Assembly: GCF_019393635.1 (NCBI RefSeq)
Contig: NC_057867.1
Span: 50,478,143 to 50,542,142 of the forward strand
DNA: 64,000 nt
Source: Dromiciops gliroides
Lineage: Eukaryota > Chordata > Mammalia > Microbiotheria > Microbiotheriidae
Reading direction: 5' to 3'
Shown: in pieces, positions 11,859 through 23,379 of the stretch
How the letters are laid out: the number at the start of each line of letters is the position of its first letter
Position numbering within the stretch: the stretch's first letter is position 1
Notes under the pieces: generated by a model
The model's input: only the letters and a program-made list of their open reading frames with translations
What the model was told of the DNA's origin: nothing
Database searches by the model: none
Program-made: the position numbers and the translations under genes

Positions 11859-12258
11859 GGAATGACAGTTATCCTTCTAAATTTGAATCAGTTCATTATC
11901 TATCTTGGAAATGAGCTTTATCAGAAAAAAATGCTTACAATTATTTCCCCCAATTAACTGCTTCCCTTCTAATTTTAGCTACAATGGTTTTGTTTGTCTA
12001 AAAACTTTAATTTTATTTAATGAAAATTGTCCATTTTATCTTATATATTCTGCAATGTTCCTTGTTTGGTCATGAACTCTTCTCTTATCCATAGATCTAA
12101 AAGATATCTTTCTTGTTCATCTAATTTGTTTATAATAGGATTTTTATATTTTATATCCAAGTCATGTATCCATTTGGAGCTTATCTTGGTATATGGTATG
12201 AAGTGTTGGTCTCAACAGGTTTTCTACCAGACTGCTTTCCAGTTTTCCCATAGTTTTT

Positions 12259-12415
12259 TGTTTGTTTGTTTGTTTTGGGCAGGGCAATGAGGGTTAAGTG
12301 ACTTGCCCTGGGTCACACAGCTAGTATGCTTCAAGTGTCTGAGGCTGGACTTTGAACTCAGGTCCTCCTGAATCTAGGGCCAGTACTTTATCCACTTCAC
12401 CCCCTAGCTGCCCCC
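12259..12415 (-). mobile_element. tRNA-derived SINE, antisense
   Basis: Inserted in L1 with a (TTTG)n-type tail. The flanks tttcccatagttttt and tttccccataattttt are a slightly diverged duplication. Confidence 0.9.
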
Positions 12416-12556
12416 ATTTCCCCATAATTTTTATAGAATAATGAGTCTTTACTCCAGGATCTGACTTGTGTCTTTGGGTTTATGGAATACTAGGCTATTA
12501 GGGCCTTATCTGTCCTACTAGTCAGTGGACCTTTCAGTTTTTATCCAGTATGATAT

Positions 12557-12710
12557 AATTTTTTTTTTTTTTGGCGGGGCAATGAGGGTTAAGTGACTTG
12601 CCCAGGGTCACACAGCTAGTAAGTTTTTTAAGTGTCTGAGGCCGGCTTTAAACTCAGGTCCTCCTGAATCCAGGGCTGGTGTTTTATCTACTGCACCACC
12701 TAGCTGCCCC
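12557..12710 (-). mobile_element. tRNA-derived SINE, antisense
   Basis: Inserted in L1. The duplication agtatgatat is at 12547-12556 and 12711-12720. It carries a short internal T-run insertion after CTAGTAAG. Confidence 0.94.
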
Positions 12711-13177
12711 AGTATGATATCATTTTGATGATTAATGCTTCAAAGTATAATTTGAGATCTGGTACTACTAGACTCCATCCTTTCTACTTTCTTCATTATT
12801 TCCCTTAAGATCCTTGACCTGTATTGTTCCTCTAAATACATTTTGTTATTACTTTTTTCTAGTTCTGTAAAGTAATCTTTGAGTGGTTTGGTTGGTATGA
12901 TACTGAATACATAAATTAGGTAGCACTATCATTTTTATTATATTGGCTCAGCCTACCCATGAGCAGTTAATGTTTCTCCACTTATTTAGGTCTGTCTTTA
13001 TTTCTATAAAGAATATTTTATAGATGTACTTGTAAAGTTCTTATATGTATCTTCATAGGTCAATTCCCAAATATTTCATACATACAATAATTATTTTAAA
13101 TGGAATTTCTCTTTCTATCTTTTCCTGCTGGGTTTTGTTTATAATATACAGATTTTGTTTTGGTTGATACTTTGGGA

Positions 13178-13340
13178 CAGAGGTGTCGAAACATACCTTG
13201 TAACACTTCCAAGTGTGGCCCAAACCAGATTAAAATGTCATTAATTTTTAAAAATTACTATGCAAATAATGCTTATTTGTGGTTTTCTAGGTCAATATGC
13301 AGCCCTCAGGGATCCTTTCTTTTTGATTCTGACACTGCTG
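13178..13340 (-). mobile_element. hAT-type MITE, copy 1
   Basis: Ends CAGAGGTGTCGAAAC and GATTCTGACACTGCTG are imperfect inverted repeats. The interior (reverse complement GGATCCCTGAGGGCTGC...CATATTGACCTAG) matches the element at 58161-58382. The 8-bp flanks ctttggga and ctttatgc share only the first four bases, so the duplication is decayed. It is non-autonomous, with no transposase. Confidence 0.7.
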
Positions 13341-14080
13341 CTTTATGCATGTGCCTCACTTCCATTGTACATTGTCCAGAGTCCAATCTCTCCAAGGATA
13401 CTTCAGGGAGAGTTCACTGTCAGATTTTTTTTTGGGGGGGGGATATTTGATACCATGTGTTCTTAATATATATAGCTTCTTAGTAAATTCCCTTTATATA
13501 AACTAATTGATGTTTACTAGCTAATTATTAATGAGGAGCACACCACTCTAGTGCTATAGCACTAGACACCTAACCCTATAAGGTTATCCCTAGATCACTG
13601 ATTAAGTAGTAGAAGTTTCCCCTTTGAAGACCCAATTAGCAATTGTGAATGGGAGTTGGGCGTGTAGCCCCAGAGGAAGATTCTACATAAACATTCAAAC
13701 AAGCAGAAAGTATCTCAGAGGAATTGGATCTGACTTGTAAAAAAAAAAAAAAAAGCCAAAAACATATTGGAAAACTGATCCAATTATAACCTGGGGGGAA
13801 AAACTAGAGTAAAAAGAATTCTAATTGGAAAACCTTCCCAGTGGGACTTAGCAAATACAAAGGGCACCCAAATTATCCTGGATGAATCCCCAGAATGTGG
13901 CACCTCCTCTGTGTTAACTCTCAAAAAAGCACTGATACTGGCAGGTTGGATGTTAGAAGGGCAACTGCTACCTATAGTTGTAAAAGTAACCCTTCAGGTG
14001 ACTGACACTATGACTAAAGAGCCCAGTGTGCTTCCTTTAACAATCAACCAGTAGATTGGCCTTTTAAAATAGTTTTTTTA
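13341..14080. other. no recognised gene; possible old retroelement
   Basis: Contains a perfect 18-bp palindrome (13548-13565), an A15 run and unassigned sequence. I could not place the 13.7-14.05 kb stretch. A degraded retroviral origin is possible but unsupported. Confidence 0.3.
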
Positions 14081-15180
14081 CTGAGCTTTTTTTTTTTTGG
14101 AGCATTTATTGAGCATTTTTAATGAGCATTTTTGTGATACAAAGTAGAAAAAATATTATTGTACATGAAGTTATGAATATCTTATGTACATCTTTCTTTC
14201 CCTTTTATGTGCATAATAAAATCAACATGTAATTTTCAAAGCTGTCCTGCTTTTCTGTTTCTTTCTGCACTTCTGTTCTCTTCTATGTATTTTCTCTTAA
14301 ATGCTTCAATAAAACTCTTTTCTTTCCATTCCTTTTCTCTATTTTTGACAACCCTATAACTATCCTCCCTTTCTTTGTTTCCCATCGCTCCCAATTAAAG
14401 AAAAGAGGGGCAGCTAGGTGGCACAGGAGATAAAGTGCTGGCCCTGGATTCAGGAGGACCTGAGTTCAAATCCAGCCATAGACACTTGATACATACTATT
14501 AGCTGTGTGATCCTGGCCAAGTCACTTAATCCTCATTGCCCCGCCCCCCCCCAAAAAAAAAGAAGAAAAGAAAAAGAAAAGAAAAACCCTTGTAACAAAT
14601 ATACATAATCAAGCAAAACAAATTCACACATTGGCCATCCCTAAAAAGGTATGTCCCATTTTGTCCCTTGAGTCCATCACTTCTCTGTCAAGAGACAAGT
14701 AGTATGTTTCATCATCAGGCCTCTGGAATCATGGTTGACCATTGCATTAATCCGTTTTCTAAAGTTTTTCAGAGTTCTTTTTCTTTACACTGCTGTTTTC
14801 ATCACATAAATTGTTCCTGAGGTTCTATTCATTTCACTGCATCAGTTCATGAAAACCTTGTTCCCAAATTTGTCTGAACCCTTTCATCCTTTTTTATGGT
14901 AGAATAATATTCCATTACATCCAAATACCACAATTTGTTCAGTCATGCCCAATTTATGGATACCTCTTGAGTTTCCAGCAAAGAGCTGTTATATGTAAAT
15001 CTCTTTGTACATATGGGTCATTTTCCTCTTTCTTTGATCTCATTCAGTGTAGGCCTAGTAGTGGTATCCCTGGGTCAAAAGGTATCCAAAGTTTAGTGAC
15101 TTTGGGGGCATACTTCCTTTGCTTTCATTTTTGTTAATCTGACAGAGATGAGGTAGAATCTGAGTTTTATTTTTTTAGAT
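14081..15180 (-). mobile_element. L1 3' end, antisense
   Basis: L1 3' UTR and ORF2 C-terminal relics in antisense (AATAATATTCCATTACATCC, GGGTCAAAAGGTATCC). It is split by the SINE at 14407-14572. Confidence 0.75.
14407..14572 (+). mobile_element. tRNA-derived SINE
   Basis: Sense copy with a C-run before an (AAAAG)n tail. The AAAGAAAAG flanks are low complexity, so the ends are approximate. Confidence 0.9.
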
Positions 15181-15241
15181 CATAAGTGTATGTTTGTTTA
15201 GTTTTGATGCTTGGTGCTAACTACATAAAAATGATTTTAAA

Positions 15242-15380
15242 GGGGCAGCTAGGTGGCGCAGTGGATAGAGCACTGGCCCTGGATTCAGGAGGACCTGAGT
15301 TCAAATCCGGCCTCTGGCACTTAACACTTACTAGCTGTGTGACCCTGGGCAAGTCACTTAACCCCAATTGCCTAAAAAAA
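15242..15380 (+). mobile_element. tRNA-derived SINE
   Basis: Sense copy. The duplication aaaatgattttaaa is on both sides (about 15228-15241 and 15380-15394). Confidence 0.95.
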
Positions 15381-15539
15381 AAAATGATTTTAAAGAAACA
15401 AAAATGTTAAAGCATGTTAAATATAAGAGGATACGTGATTCACTTCAGTGTGCCTGCTCTATCATCAAGCATCTAGGCAAACTTTGTAGCAACAGCAGCT
15501 AGCATTTCTTTAGCACTTTAAGTTTTGTAGAATACATAT

Positions 15540-15693
15540 TAGTATCCCTATTTCATGAATGCAGAAACTGGGACTGAAAAAGGTTGAACCACTTGCTCAA
15601 AACTACACAGCTAGTGTGTGTCTGGGGCAGGATTTGAACTCAGATTTTCCTGACTGCAAGCCAACACTCTAACAACTGCACCAACTAGTTGCC
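15540..15693 (-). repeat. old SINE/MIR, antisense
   Basis: Diverged antisense core (CACACAGCTAGTGTGTGTC) and head (CTGCACCAACTAGTTGCC), older than the other SINE copies. Confidence 0.7.
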
Positions 15694-15784
15694 TTAGTGC
15701 TAGAATCTCTACCCTTAAGTGAGATGAGTATTAGCTGAGCATTGGAGAGCCCCAGTAGTAGTCTTCAGTGGGATCTTTTTTTGT

Positions 15785-16385
15785 TTTTGTTTTTTACGAT
15801 TATATAAAACATTACCATATTAGTCATTTTGTATAAGAAAACTTGAATAAAAGAAAAAAAATGAAAGAAAGTGAAAAATAGCACGCTTCAACCTGTGTTC
15901 CATCAATATCAGTTCTTTTTTTTTTAGTGAGGCAATTGGGGTTAAGTGACTTGCCCAGGGTCACAGAGCTAGTAAGTGTTAAGTGTCTGAGGCCAGATTT
16001 GAACTCAGGTACTCCTGACTCCAGGGCCGGTGCTCTATCCACTGTACCACCTAGGGTGCCCCAATATCATTTCTTTCTTTGGAGGTGAATAGTATGTTTC
16101 ATTGATAGTCCTTTGGGATTGTCTTGGATTATTGTATTGTTGAGAATAAGTCTTTCACAGTTCTTCATCAAACAGTATTGTTGTCTCTGTGCATAATGTT
16201 CTCTTGGTTCTGCTCACTTCACTATACATCAGTTCATATAAGTCTTTCAGGCTTTTCTGAAATCATCCTGCTTGTCATTTCTTATAGCACAATAATATTC
16301 CATCACCATCATATACCATAGCTTGTTTAGCCATTTCCCAATTGATGGGCCTTCCTTTGATTTCCAATTCTTAGCCAAGTGGGAT
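15785..16385 (-). mobile_element. L1 3' end, antisense
   Basis: Same L1 3' subfamily as 62812-63485 (AAAACTTGAATAAAAGAA, ATTCTTAGCCAAG relics). Split by the SINE at 15919-16061. Confidence 0.8.
15919..16061 (-). mobile_element. tRNA-derived SINE, antisense, in L1
   Basis: The duplication caatatcagttcttt (15904-15918) matches caatatcatttcttt (16062-16076). Confidence 0.94.
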
Positions 16386-16544
16386 CTTTTTAACGACTAG
16401 GCAGATCCCACAGTTATAGACTGGAGAATTCCCTTACCAGAGTTTCATAATAACTAGAAATCAGTACATAGGACCAGCCTTAGGCAATTCTGTGAAAGAG
16501 ATATCTTTGTCTTTAGTTATTCAACTTCCTTTCAGCATTTCCCA

Positions 16545-16790
16545 GTCTGAGCTCCCCAAGGTATCACCCATCCTAATCAGTGCCTATCCTACTGACCATC
16601 GTTGTGGAGATCTTCCTAGAACAGCACTTCCATCACGTCAGTCCTCTGCTCCTCTTATCAACCTCCTTGGCCTGACATTCAAGGCCCTCTACGGCCTAGT
16701 TCCAACTTATGTTTTTAGCTTTCTTTCACATTTTGCAGCTATGTGAACCCTTCTATGTTCCAACAAGACTTCAGCCATCAAATTATGATA
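16545..16790 (+). repeat. L2-clade LINE fragment
   Basis: Sense relic of the L2 C-terminal coding region (TTCAAGGCCCTCTACGGCCT). Short and diverged. Confidence 0.5.
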
Positions 16791-16859
16791 TAGTAGCAAG
16801 TGTTTTGTACTTAGAGTAAAAAAGACATAGGATTGTATGTCAGCTTGTGACATTTAACT

Positions 16860-17235
16860 ATCATCTTCATCATCATCACTGGCATTTACATAATGCTTTA
16901 AAACTTGCAAAGTGCTTTTATACATTTAATAACACTGTCAGTATTACAGATATTATTATCCCCATTTTATAGATGAGGACACCGAGGCCTAGAGAGATTA
17001 AATGTCTTGTCTAGAGTCACAGAGCTAATAAATATCTGAGGCGGGATTCAAACATAGGTCCTTTGGATACCAAATCTGGTACTTGATCCATTGCATCTTA
17101 TTTGTAATATAGACCTAACCATAACACCTACTCCAGGGCTGTTGTGAATTTAAAATGAGATCGTATTCATAAAGTGATTTGCAAACTTTAAAGCATTATA
17201 GAAATGCTAGCTGTGAAAATGCTAGCTATTACCTC
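16860..17235 (-). repeat. MIR fragments
   Basis: An antisense MIR (TTTTATAGATGAGGACACCG, core and head to about 17105) is followed by a sense MIR 3' tail (GTTGTGAATTTAAAATGAGA...GCTAGCTATT). Confidence 0.75.
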
Positions 17236-17254
17236 TCACTGCCTTTTACCATGG

Positions 17255-17510
17255 ATGAGACAGCATGGTGTGACAGAAAGAATTTTGAATTCGGACCCAA
17301 AGGACATGGATTCAAATCCAAGGCCTAATTGCTCTCTGTGTGACTATAGCTATCACTTACTCTCTCCAGGACTCAGTTTCATCTGTAAAATGAAAACTTT
17401 AACTTAATAACATCTAAAATCATTTCCAGTTTTAGATTCTATGATTCTACTTAATCTCTCTAAGCCTCACTTCCCTTAGCTATAAAATTAGAATAATAAC
17501 GGTTCCCCCT
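17255..17510 (+). repeat. MIR, sense
   Basis: A head-like start (GACAGCATGGTGTGACAG), ATTCAAATCC and a TCAGTTTCATCTGTAAAATG tail. A second tail fragment follows. Confidence 0.7.
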
Positions 17511-17557
17511 GTTTGTCATTTATTTAGCATTGACAACTTATTTTAAATAGGTTGGGC

Positions 17558-17720
17558 TGGGGGCAGCTAGGTGGTGCAGTGCATAAAGCACTGGCCCTGG
17601 ATTCGAGAGGATCTGAGTTCAAATCTGGCCTCAGACACTTGACACTAGCTGTGTGACCCTGGGCAAGTCACTTAACCCTCACTGGCCACACAAAAAAAAT
17701 AAATAAAAATAAAAAATAAA
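17558..17720 (+). mobile_element. tRNA-derived SINE
   Basis: Sense copy lacking the ACTTACTAG half of the core repeat (CTTGACACTAGCTGTG), with an (AAAT)n-type tail. Confidence 0.9.
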
Positions 17721-17829
17721 ACTGTGGGGAACAAAACCAAACTGATTCCCTTTTATATAGGTAGAACAAAAAATGTGAATATGATAAGCACATAAGAGGA
17801 ATCCTAGCAGCAGGAAAATAAGATGAGAA

Positions 17830-17975
17830 AATGAAAATTCTCTGCATAGGAAATAGGAAGGCTTTAATGGAGGAGGTGACATTTAAATTGAACCTTGAAG
17901 GATGAATAGGATATCAATGGGGTTGAAGACAAAAGGGATGGAAGAGCACATTCCAGGCACAAGGAGTAGCATGCC
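17830..17975 (-). repeat. L2-clade fragment, antisense
   Basis: Text such as GAGGTGACATTTAAATTGAA and CATTCCAGGCACAAGGAGTA is the antisense of the L2 C-terminal coding region. Confidence 0.6.
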
Positions 17976-18044
17976 ATAGTTTTTTCTCATTTTTATTCTT
18001 TTGTCAACATTCAAACTAATTTTTATCTTTGCTTCCAGTTGCCC

Positions 18045-18535
18045 CCAGAATTAAGTACTCTGTTTGGCATTTAAACCCCTTTATAACCTAGCCGCCTCCT
18101 AGCTTTCCAGTCTTCTCCCACCTTACAAGTACTCTTTGATCCAGTGACACTAGCCTTCTGGCTATTTCATGAACAACATACTTCCTCTCTGGGCTCCTGG
18201 TATCCTCTCTGGCCAACCCTCATACCTGGAACACCTCTTCTCCTCTGACCACTGATCTCCCTGGCTTCCTTTAAGTCCCAACTAAAATCCCACCTTCTAC
18301 CGGAAGCCTTCCTCAATCTTTCTTCATTCCAGTGCCTTCCCTCTGTTATTATTTCCTATTTATCCAGTATATAGCTTGCTTTGTACATACTTGTTTTCAT
18401 ATTCTCTCCCCCATTAGATTTATAAGCTTCTTGAGATCGAGGAATGTCTTTTACCTCTTTTTGTATCTCCAAAGCTTAGCTCAATGCCTGGCTCATGGTA
18501 GGTGTTTAATAAATGTTTATTAATTGATTGATCGA
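18045..18535 (+). mobile_element. L2-clade LINE 3' end
   Basis: Well-preserved L2 3' end: a C-terminal coding relic (TTTGGCATTTAAACCCCTTT...GATCCAGTGACACTAGCC), CCCCATTAGATTTATAAGCT, then GGTAGGTGTTTAATAAATG and a TTAATTGATTGATCGA tail. Confidence 0.85.
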
Positions 18536-18664
18536 CTAATTGTTCTAACACATAGGTAGTCTGATTTCACATAGGAGATTTAGGAATGACTTCCATATCA
18601 AAACAAGTACCTTCTTGTATGTTAAAATATATTCAGTTTAAATTTTTTACATTGTTATTTGGTG

Positions 18665-18794
18665 GATAGAGCACCGGCCCTGGAGTCAGGAGTACCTGAG
18701 TTCAAATCCGGCCTCAGACACTTAACACTTACTAGCTGTGTGACCCTGGGCAAGTCACTTAACCCCAATTGCCTCACTAAAAAAAAACAAACAA
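18665..18794 (+). mobile_element. 5'-truncated tRNA-derived SINE
   Basis: The copy begins inside the tRNA head. It is bounded by a perfect 16-bp duplication acattgttatttggtg (18649-18664, 18795-18810). The target's GGTG fuses with the element, so the first bases look like SINE but belong to the duplication. Confidence 0.92.
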
Positions 18795-18809
18795 ACATTG
18801 TTATTTGGT

Positions 18810-19092
18810 GCCTACCACACCCAGCATCTCCAATATCAAAGAAAGTATTGATCTTGTTAGATGCATGAGGCTTCTGTGTAGATTATGTCTTTGGCTTCTC
18901 TCATTCTTGATTCCTGGAGCATATTGTGCAACATATTTTTTCACTCACTTGACCCATTCCCAACTTGGCATTGATGTCACAGAACATCAAAATAGAAGAT
19001 GATTTAATTTACAGGGTCTTGATGAGTTCATCATAGAAATTCTCTCTCTTCATCTTCTCCAAAAGATGGTGGTAAATAAGCTGCAATTCTTG
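18810..19092 (-). mobile_element. possible RTE endonuclease-region relic
   Basis: Minus-strand translation gives a broken frame with an endonuclease-like D-x-N-A-K-x-G motif (residues ...CDINAKLG) after a helical stretch (HLLEKMKRENFYDELIKTL). This is reminiscent of BovB/RTE LINEs. Stops interrupt it and it is cut by the adjacent SINE. Confidence 0.4.
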
Positions 19093-19238
19093 TCTTTTCT
19101 TTGGTGGGCAATGGGGGTTAAGTGACTTGCCCAGGGTCACACAGCTAGTAAGTGTCAAGTGTCTGAGGCCGGATTTGAACCCAGGTACTCCTGAATCCAG
19201 GGCCGGTGCTTTATCCATTGCGCCACCTAGCTGCCCCC
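19093..19238 (-). mobile_element. tRNA-derived SINE, antisense
   Basis: Full antisense copy located at the junction of the RTE-like relic and the L1 to its right. Confidence 0.92.
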
Positions 19239-20880
19239 CAATTAATTTTTAATCTATGTTTCCACAACCTTTTACTGAATGCAATTTTTATTGCATTATG
19301 ATCTGAAAAAGGATGCATTTATTATTTCTGCTTTTCTGCATCTGGTTGTGAGGTTTGTATGCCCTAATATATGGTCAGGTTTTTTTGTAGGTGCCACATA
19401 CCACTGAGAAAAAAGTATTTTCCTTTCTATTTCCATTTACTTTTCTCCGGAGGTCTATTATATCTAACTTTTCTAAAATTCCATTAATTTCCTTATTTCT
19501 TTTTGTTAAATTTATCTAGTTTTGAAAGGGGCAAGTTGAGGTCCCCCACTAGTATGGTTTTACTGTCTATTTCATCCTATAACTTTTAACTTTTACTATA
19601 CTTTAATTATAACTTTAACTCATAACTATAACTTTTCCTTTAAGAATTTGGATGCCATGGGGAAAAAAAAAGAATTTGGATGCCATGCCATTTGGTGCAT
19701 TTGTGTTTAGTATTGATATTACTTCATTACTTATGGGTACCTTTTAGCAAGATGTAGTTTTCTTGCTTATCTCTTTTAATTAGATCTGTCTTTGCTTTTA
19801 CTTTATCTAAGATAATGATTATAACCCCTGGTTTGTTTGTTTGTTTTTTTAACTTCATTTCAAGCACAATAGATTTTGTTCCAGCCTATTGTGCTTTTTA
19901 AGTTGTTATTTTCTCCAGTATTTTTTGTGCCTCCCTTGCCAAGCTGTTGACTCTTTCTTGCATCACTTTCATTTATTTCCCCCATTTTCCTTCTGCTTGT
20001 CTTACTTGATTTTAAAAATCATTTTTTGAGTTCTTCCAGGACCTAAGGACAATTCACATTTTTCTTTGAGGTTTTGCATGTAGTTGCTTTAATCTCATTG
20101 TCTTCTTCTGAGTTTGTGTTTTGATCTTTCATGTCACCATAGTAACTTTCTATGGTCAGGCTCTTTTTTGATATTCAATCATTGTTTAAGCCTTTGTCTT
20201 GACTGTTAATTTTATGTTAAAGTTGAATTCTGCTCCCAGGGTGGAGGGGGCAAACTGCAGGGTTTTTGTGCTGCTGTATTCAGTTAGATCTAGGGGTCTG
20301 TATGTTTCAGTTCTTCCAAGGTGGTATGATCTAAGGAGAGGGGTGATCTCTACTCTCCTGGCCTGTGCTGGTCTGTGATCAACCACAAGCAGCAGTCTTT
20401 TCTGCCATTTAACTGTGACCAGGGTCTCTGTTCTTGCTATTGCCCATCCTCACCCTGGGACTGCAACCCAAAAATCTCCTGTGGGCAACAGAGTCCTGTA
20501 CCAGTGCCAGTAAAGGGTCTGTCATAATCTCCTTCTGACTAGTTTTATGACCCCCTTATTGTCTGTGGGCTGAAATCTCCATAAGAAAGCTGTCATTGCC
20601 ACTGATTTAGTTGCCCCCAAGGCCAATTGATGGTTTGCTGGGGCGGGGCCTGTGCTGGTACAGCCTGCACTGAACTGTGCTCTATTCTCACCCCAGCTAG
20701 ACAGACCTTTCCTGCTGACCTTCTGAATCATCTTGGGCTGGAAAATTGTTTCACCCTGTCCTTTTGTTGGTTCTGCTGCTCCAGAATTCATCTTGAGGCA
20801 TTATTTTAACGTTTGGCAGGGAAATTGGGAAAGTTCAGGTGAGTCCTTGCTTTTACTATTCCATCTTGGCTCTACCCCAC
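19239..20880 (-). mobile_element. L1 5' half, antisense
   Basis: From right to left: the L1 5' terminus (minus strand GGTAGAGCCAAGATGGAATA near 20878), a GC-richer 5' UTR (20.2-20.88 kb), ORF1 coiled-coil relics (19.85-20.2 kb) and ORF2 endonuclease relics (19.24-19.84 kb). A short direct duplication, GAATTTGGATGCCATG, occurs at about 19645 and 19671. Heavily decayed. Confidence 0.8.
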
Positions 20881-20889
20881 CCCTACCAA

Positions 20890-21760
20890 CCCCTTCAGGA
20901 CCTTCCAACTCTGCAATTGTTTTCCAGCTATATAAATATAACTTAGGATGACCCACATGCTCAAGCATTTGTACCTGTACTGAGGTATCACTCAGAGGTT
21001 CCCTCATCTCTCACCCCGACCCGTGCCCAAGACATAGATGTGTATCAGAGGCCTTAGGCTCCAGGCACTGTGGCCTCTCTGTCTCTGGTCAGCCTGTCTT
21101 GGTGCCAGAGTCATGGCTTCCAGGCTTATTGCCCCAAGCCACAGCAGAAGAGCAGGAGATTCAGAACTGGAAAGCATCGGAGGGACACTGTAATCTGAAT
21201 TGCTCATGTGGCACTGAGAAAACTGAGGCCAAGAGAGGATACTTCTTGCCCAAGGTCACCCAAGTATGGAGCAAGCTGTGATCAGAACCTTGTTGTGGTG
21301 TCTTAGAGCCCCAACTCTGCTCTTGGAGACCCTACTCCAAAGCCCTTCTTTTTTACTCACTCAGCTGTGTAGCCTTATAGTCACTTAGCTTTCCTGCCCC
21401 CATAGCATTAGCTACCTCTCCGAGCTGTTGTCAAGAAAGCCCCTCATAGGCCTTAAAGCACAAGAAAAAGGAGAGAGAGTATTCATTCCCTAAACCCCAC
21501 ACCTTTTTTTGGTTCACCCAACCACTTCTGCCTTGAACCCTTCCTCCCCACCCCTGGGTCATTCACTCCTTGTTAGTGTCCATGGACAGGATGGACAAAC
21601 TAACATGAGTATTCACTTCTTTGTAACCAGTAGCTTACAAGGCAAATTTGGAGGAATTCACTGACTTCAGAAGGACAAGTGCTATTGCCCATGGCCCAAA
21701 ATTGTGTCTCATCCTGACACATCAACTGTAATTAACATTGCATTACATAGTATAGGACAT
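20890..21760. other. no recognised gene
   Basis: Only a MIR-like patch near 21200-21280 (AAAACTGAGGCCAAGAGAGG) is recognisable. The rest is unassigned. Confidence 0.4.
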
Positions 21761-21769
21761 TCGAGATGG

Positions 21770-22120
21770 AAGAGACCTTAGAGACCATAATAATAATGAT
21801 GAACATTTATATAATGCTTACAAAGCACTTTACATACACTAATAGACTGATCAACAACCCTGCAAGGTAGGTACTGCCAGCATTGTTATCCCATTTTGCA
21901 GATGAAGAAACTGAGGGTCAGAGATGAGTTGCCCATGGTCACATATCTAGTAAGGGTCAGAAGCAGAGCTTGAACCCAGTTCTTCCTAACTCTGAGCCCA
22001 GCACTCTACTATGCCAGACTGCCCAACACTTTCATTGCACAGATGAGCAAACTCTGAGGCCCAGAAAGGGGAGATGAGTCACCCAAAGTATCCAAGCCAG
22101 AACTAGACCCTGTGTCTCCT
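21770..22120 (-). repeat. MIR fragments, antisense
   Basis: Antisense MIR with tail (ATAATGCTTACAAAGCACTT), TTTGCAGATGAAGAAACTGA, core and head (TTGAACCCAGTTCTTCC). A second shorter antisense piece follows. Confidence 0.75.
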
Positions 22121-22379
22121 GCCTCCTAATTTAGGAGCCTCATAAACAAGCCTGTAGAGGCAGAGAATTTGGTCCCTTGGATTGACGTTTGTCTACACTT
22201 CCTTTTGAAACTGGATATTTCTTTGGTTCATTCCCCTAGATTTGCCCATAAACATACTAGTGGAAGTGGGGAGGCAGGAGACTAAGGTGTGACTGGGTCA
22301 GCTTGGAAGGCAGCCAAGCTTACCCCGATGTCATCTGGGCCTACCCAACCTTTAAGCCAATGCCACGTCATCCAAGGTC

Positions 22380-22600
22380 TGCCACTTCCTGCCTGTGTGT
22401 CTTAACCTCTTTGGGCCTCAGTTTCCTCCTCTATGGAAATGAGGAGATTGGCCTAGGTCCATTCCAGCTCTAGATCTATCATCCTAGAATCCTACATCAC
22501 TTTCCCTCCCTGGGCCTCAGTTTCCTCTTCTGTAAAATGAAAGAGGTTTGGATTATATGGCCTCTGAGGTCCCTCCTAGATCTAGCTCTAGGCATTTATG
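22380..22600 (+). repeat. two successive MIR-type 3' tails
   Basis: GGGCCTCAGTTTCCTC occurs at about 22415 and 22510, each followed by a CCAGCTCTAGATCTATCAT-like tail. It looks like two adjacent CORE-SINE 3' parts. Confidence 0.65.
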
Positions 22601-22649
22601 ATCTACCTCCCAGCCCCCACCCCTATCAGTAACCACCTTCCCCCAGGAC

Positions 22650-22840
22650 CTCATATATCACTTTATTTTGCATCTTCCCTAATGTACTGATCATGAACTG
22701 TTGTACATTATAGCTATCTATGTCTCTGTCTTGCCCCCTACTAGACTGTGAGCTCCATGGGGAACTGGGTTAGATAAGACTTAGCTAAGGGTTGTATCTC
22801 CCTAGAACCTAGCACAGTGCTGCTCCTAGTAGGTATGTCC
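22650..22840 (+). repeat. L2-clade LINE 3' end
   Basis: CCCCCTACTAGACTGTGAGC, then AGCACAGTGCTG and GTAGGTATG, the usual order at an L2 3' end. Confidence 0.6.
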
Positions 22841-22849
22841 TGATTGGAA

Positions 22850-23010
22850 CTGGTGCAACCGGGTTTCAGTCCTGCCTCTGCTAGCTATGTGAACTGGGGC
22901 AGGTTCCTTTATAGATTGAGAGCTAGAAGGGACCATGGGGGTCATTTAGTCTGCCCTGCCCTCATTTTACATTTGGGGAAACTAAGGCCCAGGGAGGGAA
23001 AGGTTATTTC
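22850..23010. repeat. MIR-like fragments
   Basis: A sense core piece (CTGCTAGCTATGTGAACTGG) abuts an antisense tail (TTTACATTTGGGGAAACTAA). Confidence 0.5.
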
Positions 23011-23019
23011 CTACACCTC

Positions 23020-23375
23020 CACCATTACTATTGACAAGACTCATGGTCATGTTTCTTGGATACATTAATATGTTAATCAGCTTCTCTCTTGTCTCTATGT
23101 TCTTGTATTTTGGGGAGCATCTTCTTAATGGTTATTGGATTCCTCTTACCTCCTTTTATATAAGGTAATTCCAACTATGCAACCTGGATGGCAGACTTAG
23201 AGGAATGGGGGCAGGAGCTTTACAATTAGCACCTGCTGGTGCAAATGGGTCCTATTGTCCACATGTAAACTGTCGATTGTTTTAATTTTCTTCAGTATGA
23301 ATCTTAAACTTTAAAACTGTCCATTTTGATGAACATTTAGGCTTTTTCAAAATCATCATCATCCATTCATCATCA
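23020..23375. other. no recognised feature
   Basis: AT-rich sequence with a CATCATC-rich stretch at its right end. Nothing else seen. Confidence 0.4.
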
Positions 23376-23379
23376 TTCT

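Larger units (their letters stand above)
10230..13165 (-). mobile_element. old L1 LINE, antisense, with nested insertions
   Basis: A degraded L1 runs right to left: ORF2 reverse-transcriptase-to-C-terminus relics (12.0-13.1 kb and 10.7-11.27 kb), then 3' UTR (10.23-10.36 and 10.53-10.7 kb). Typical antisense L1 strings are present, for example TTTCAATTGGGGAAT and GGTCAAAGGGTATGCC. It is interrupted by SINEs at 10367-10523, 12259-12415 and 12557-12710 and by an L2 at 11268-11858. Frameshifts and stops are abundant. The sequence rejoins exactly across the L2. Confidence 0.85.
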
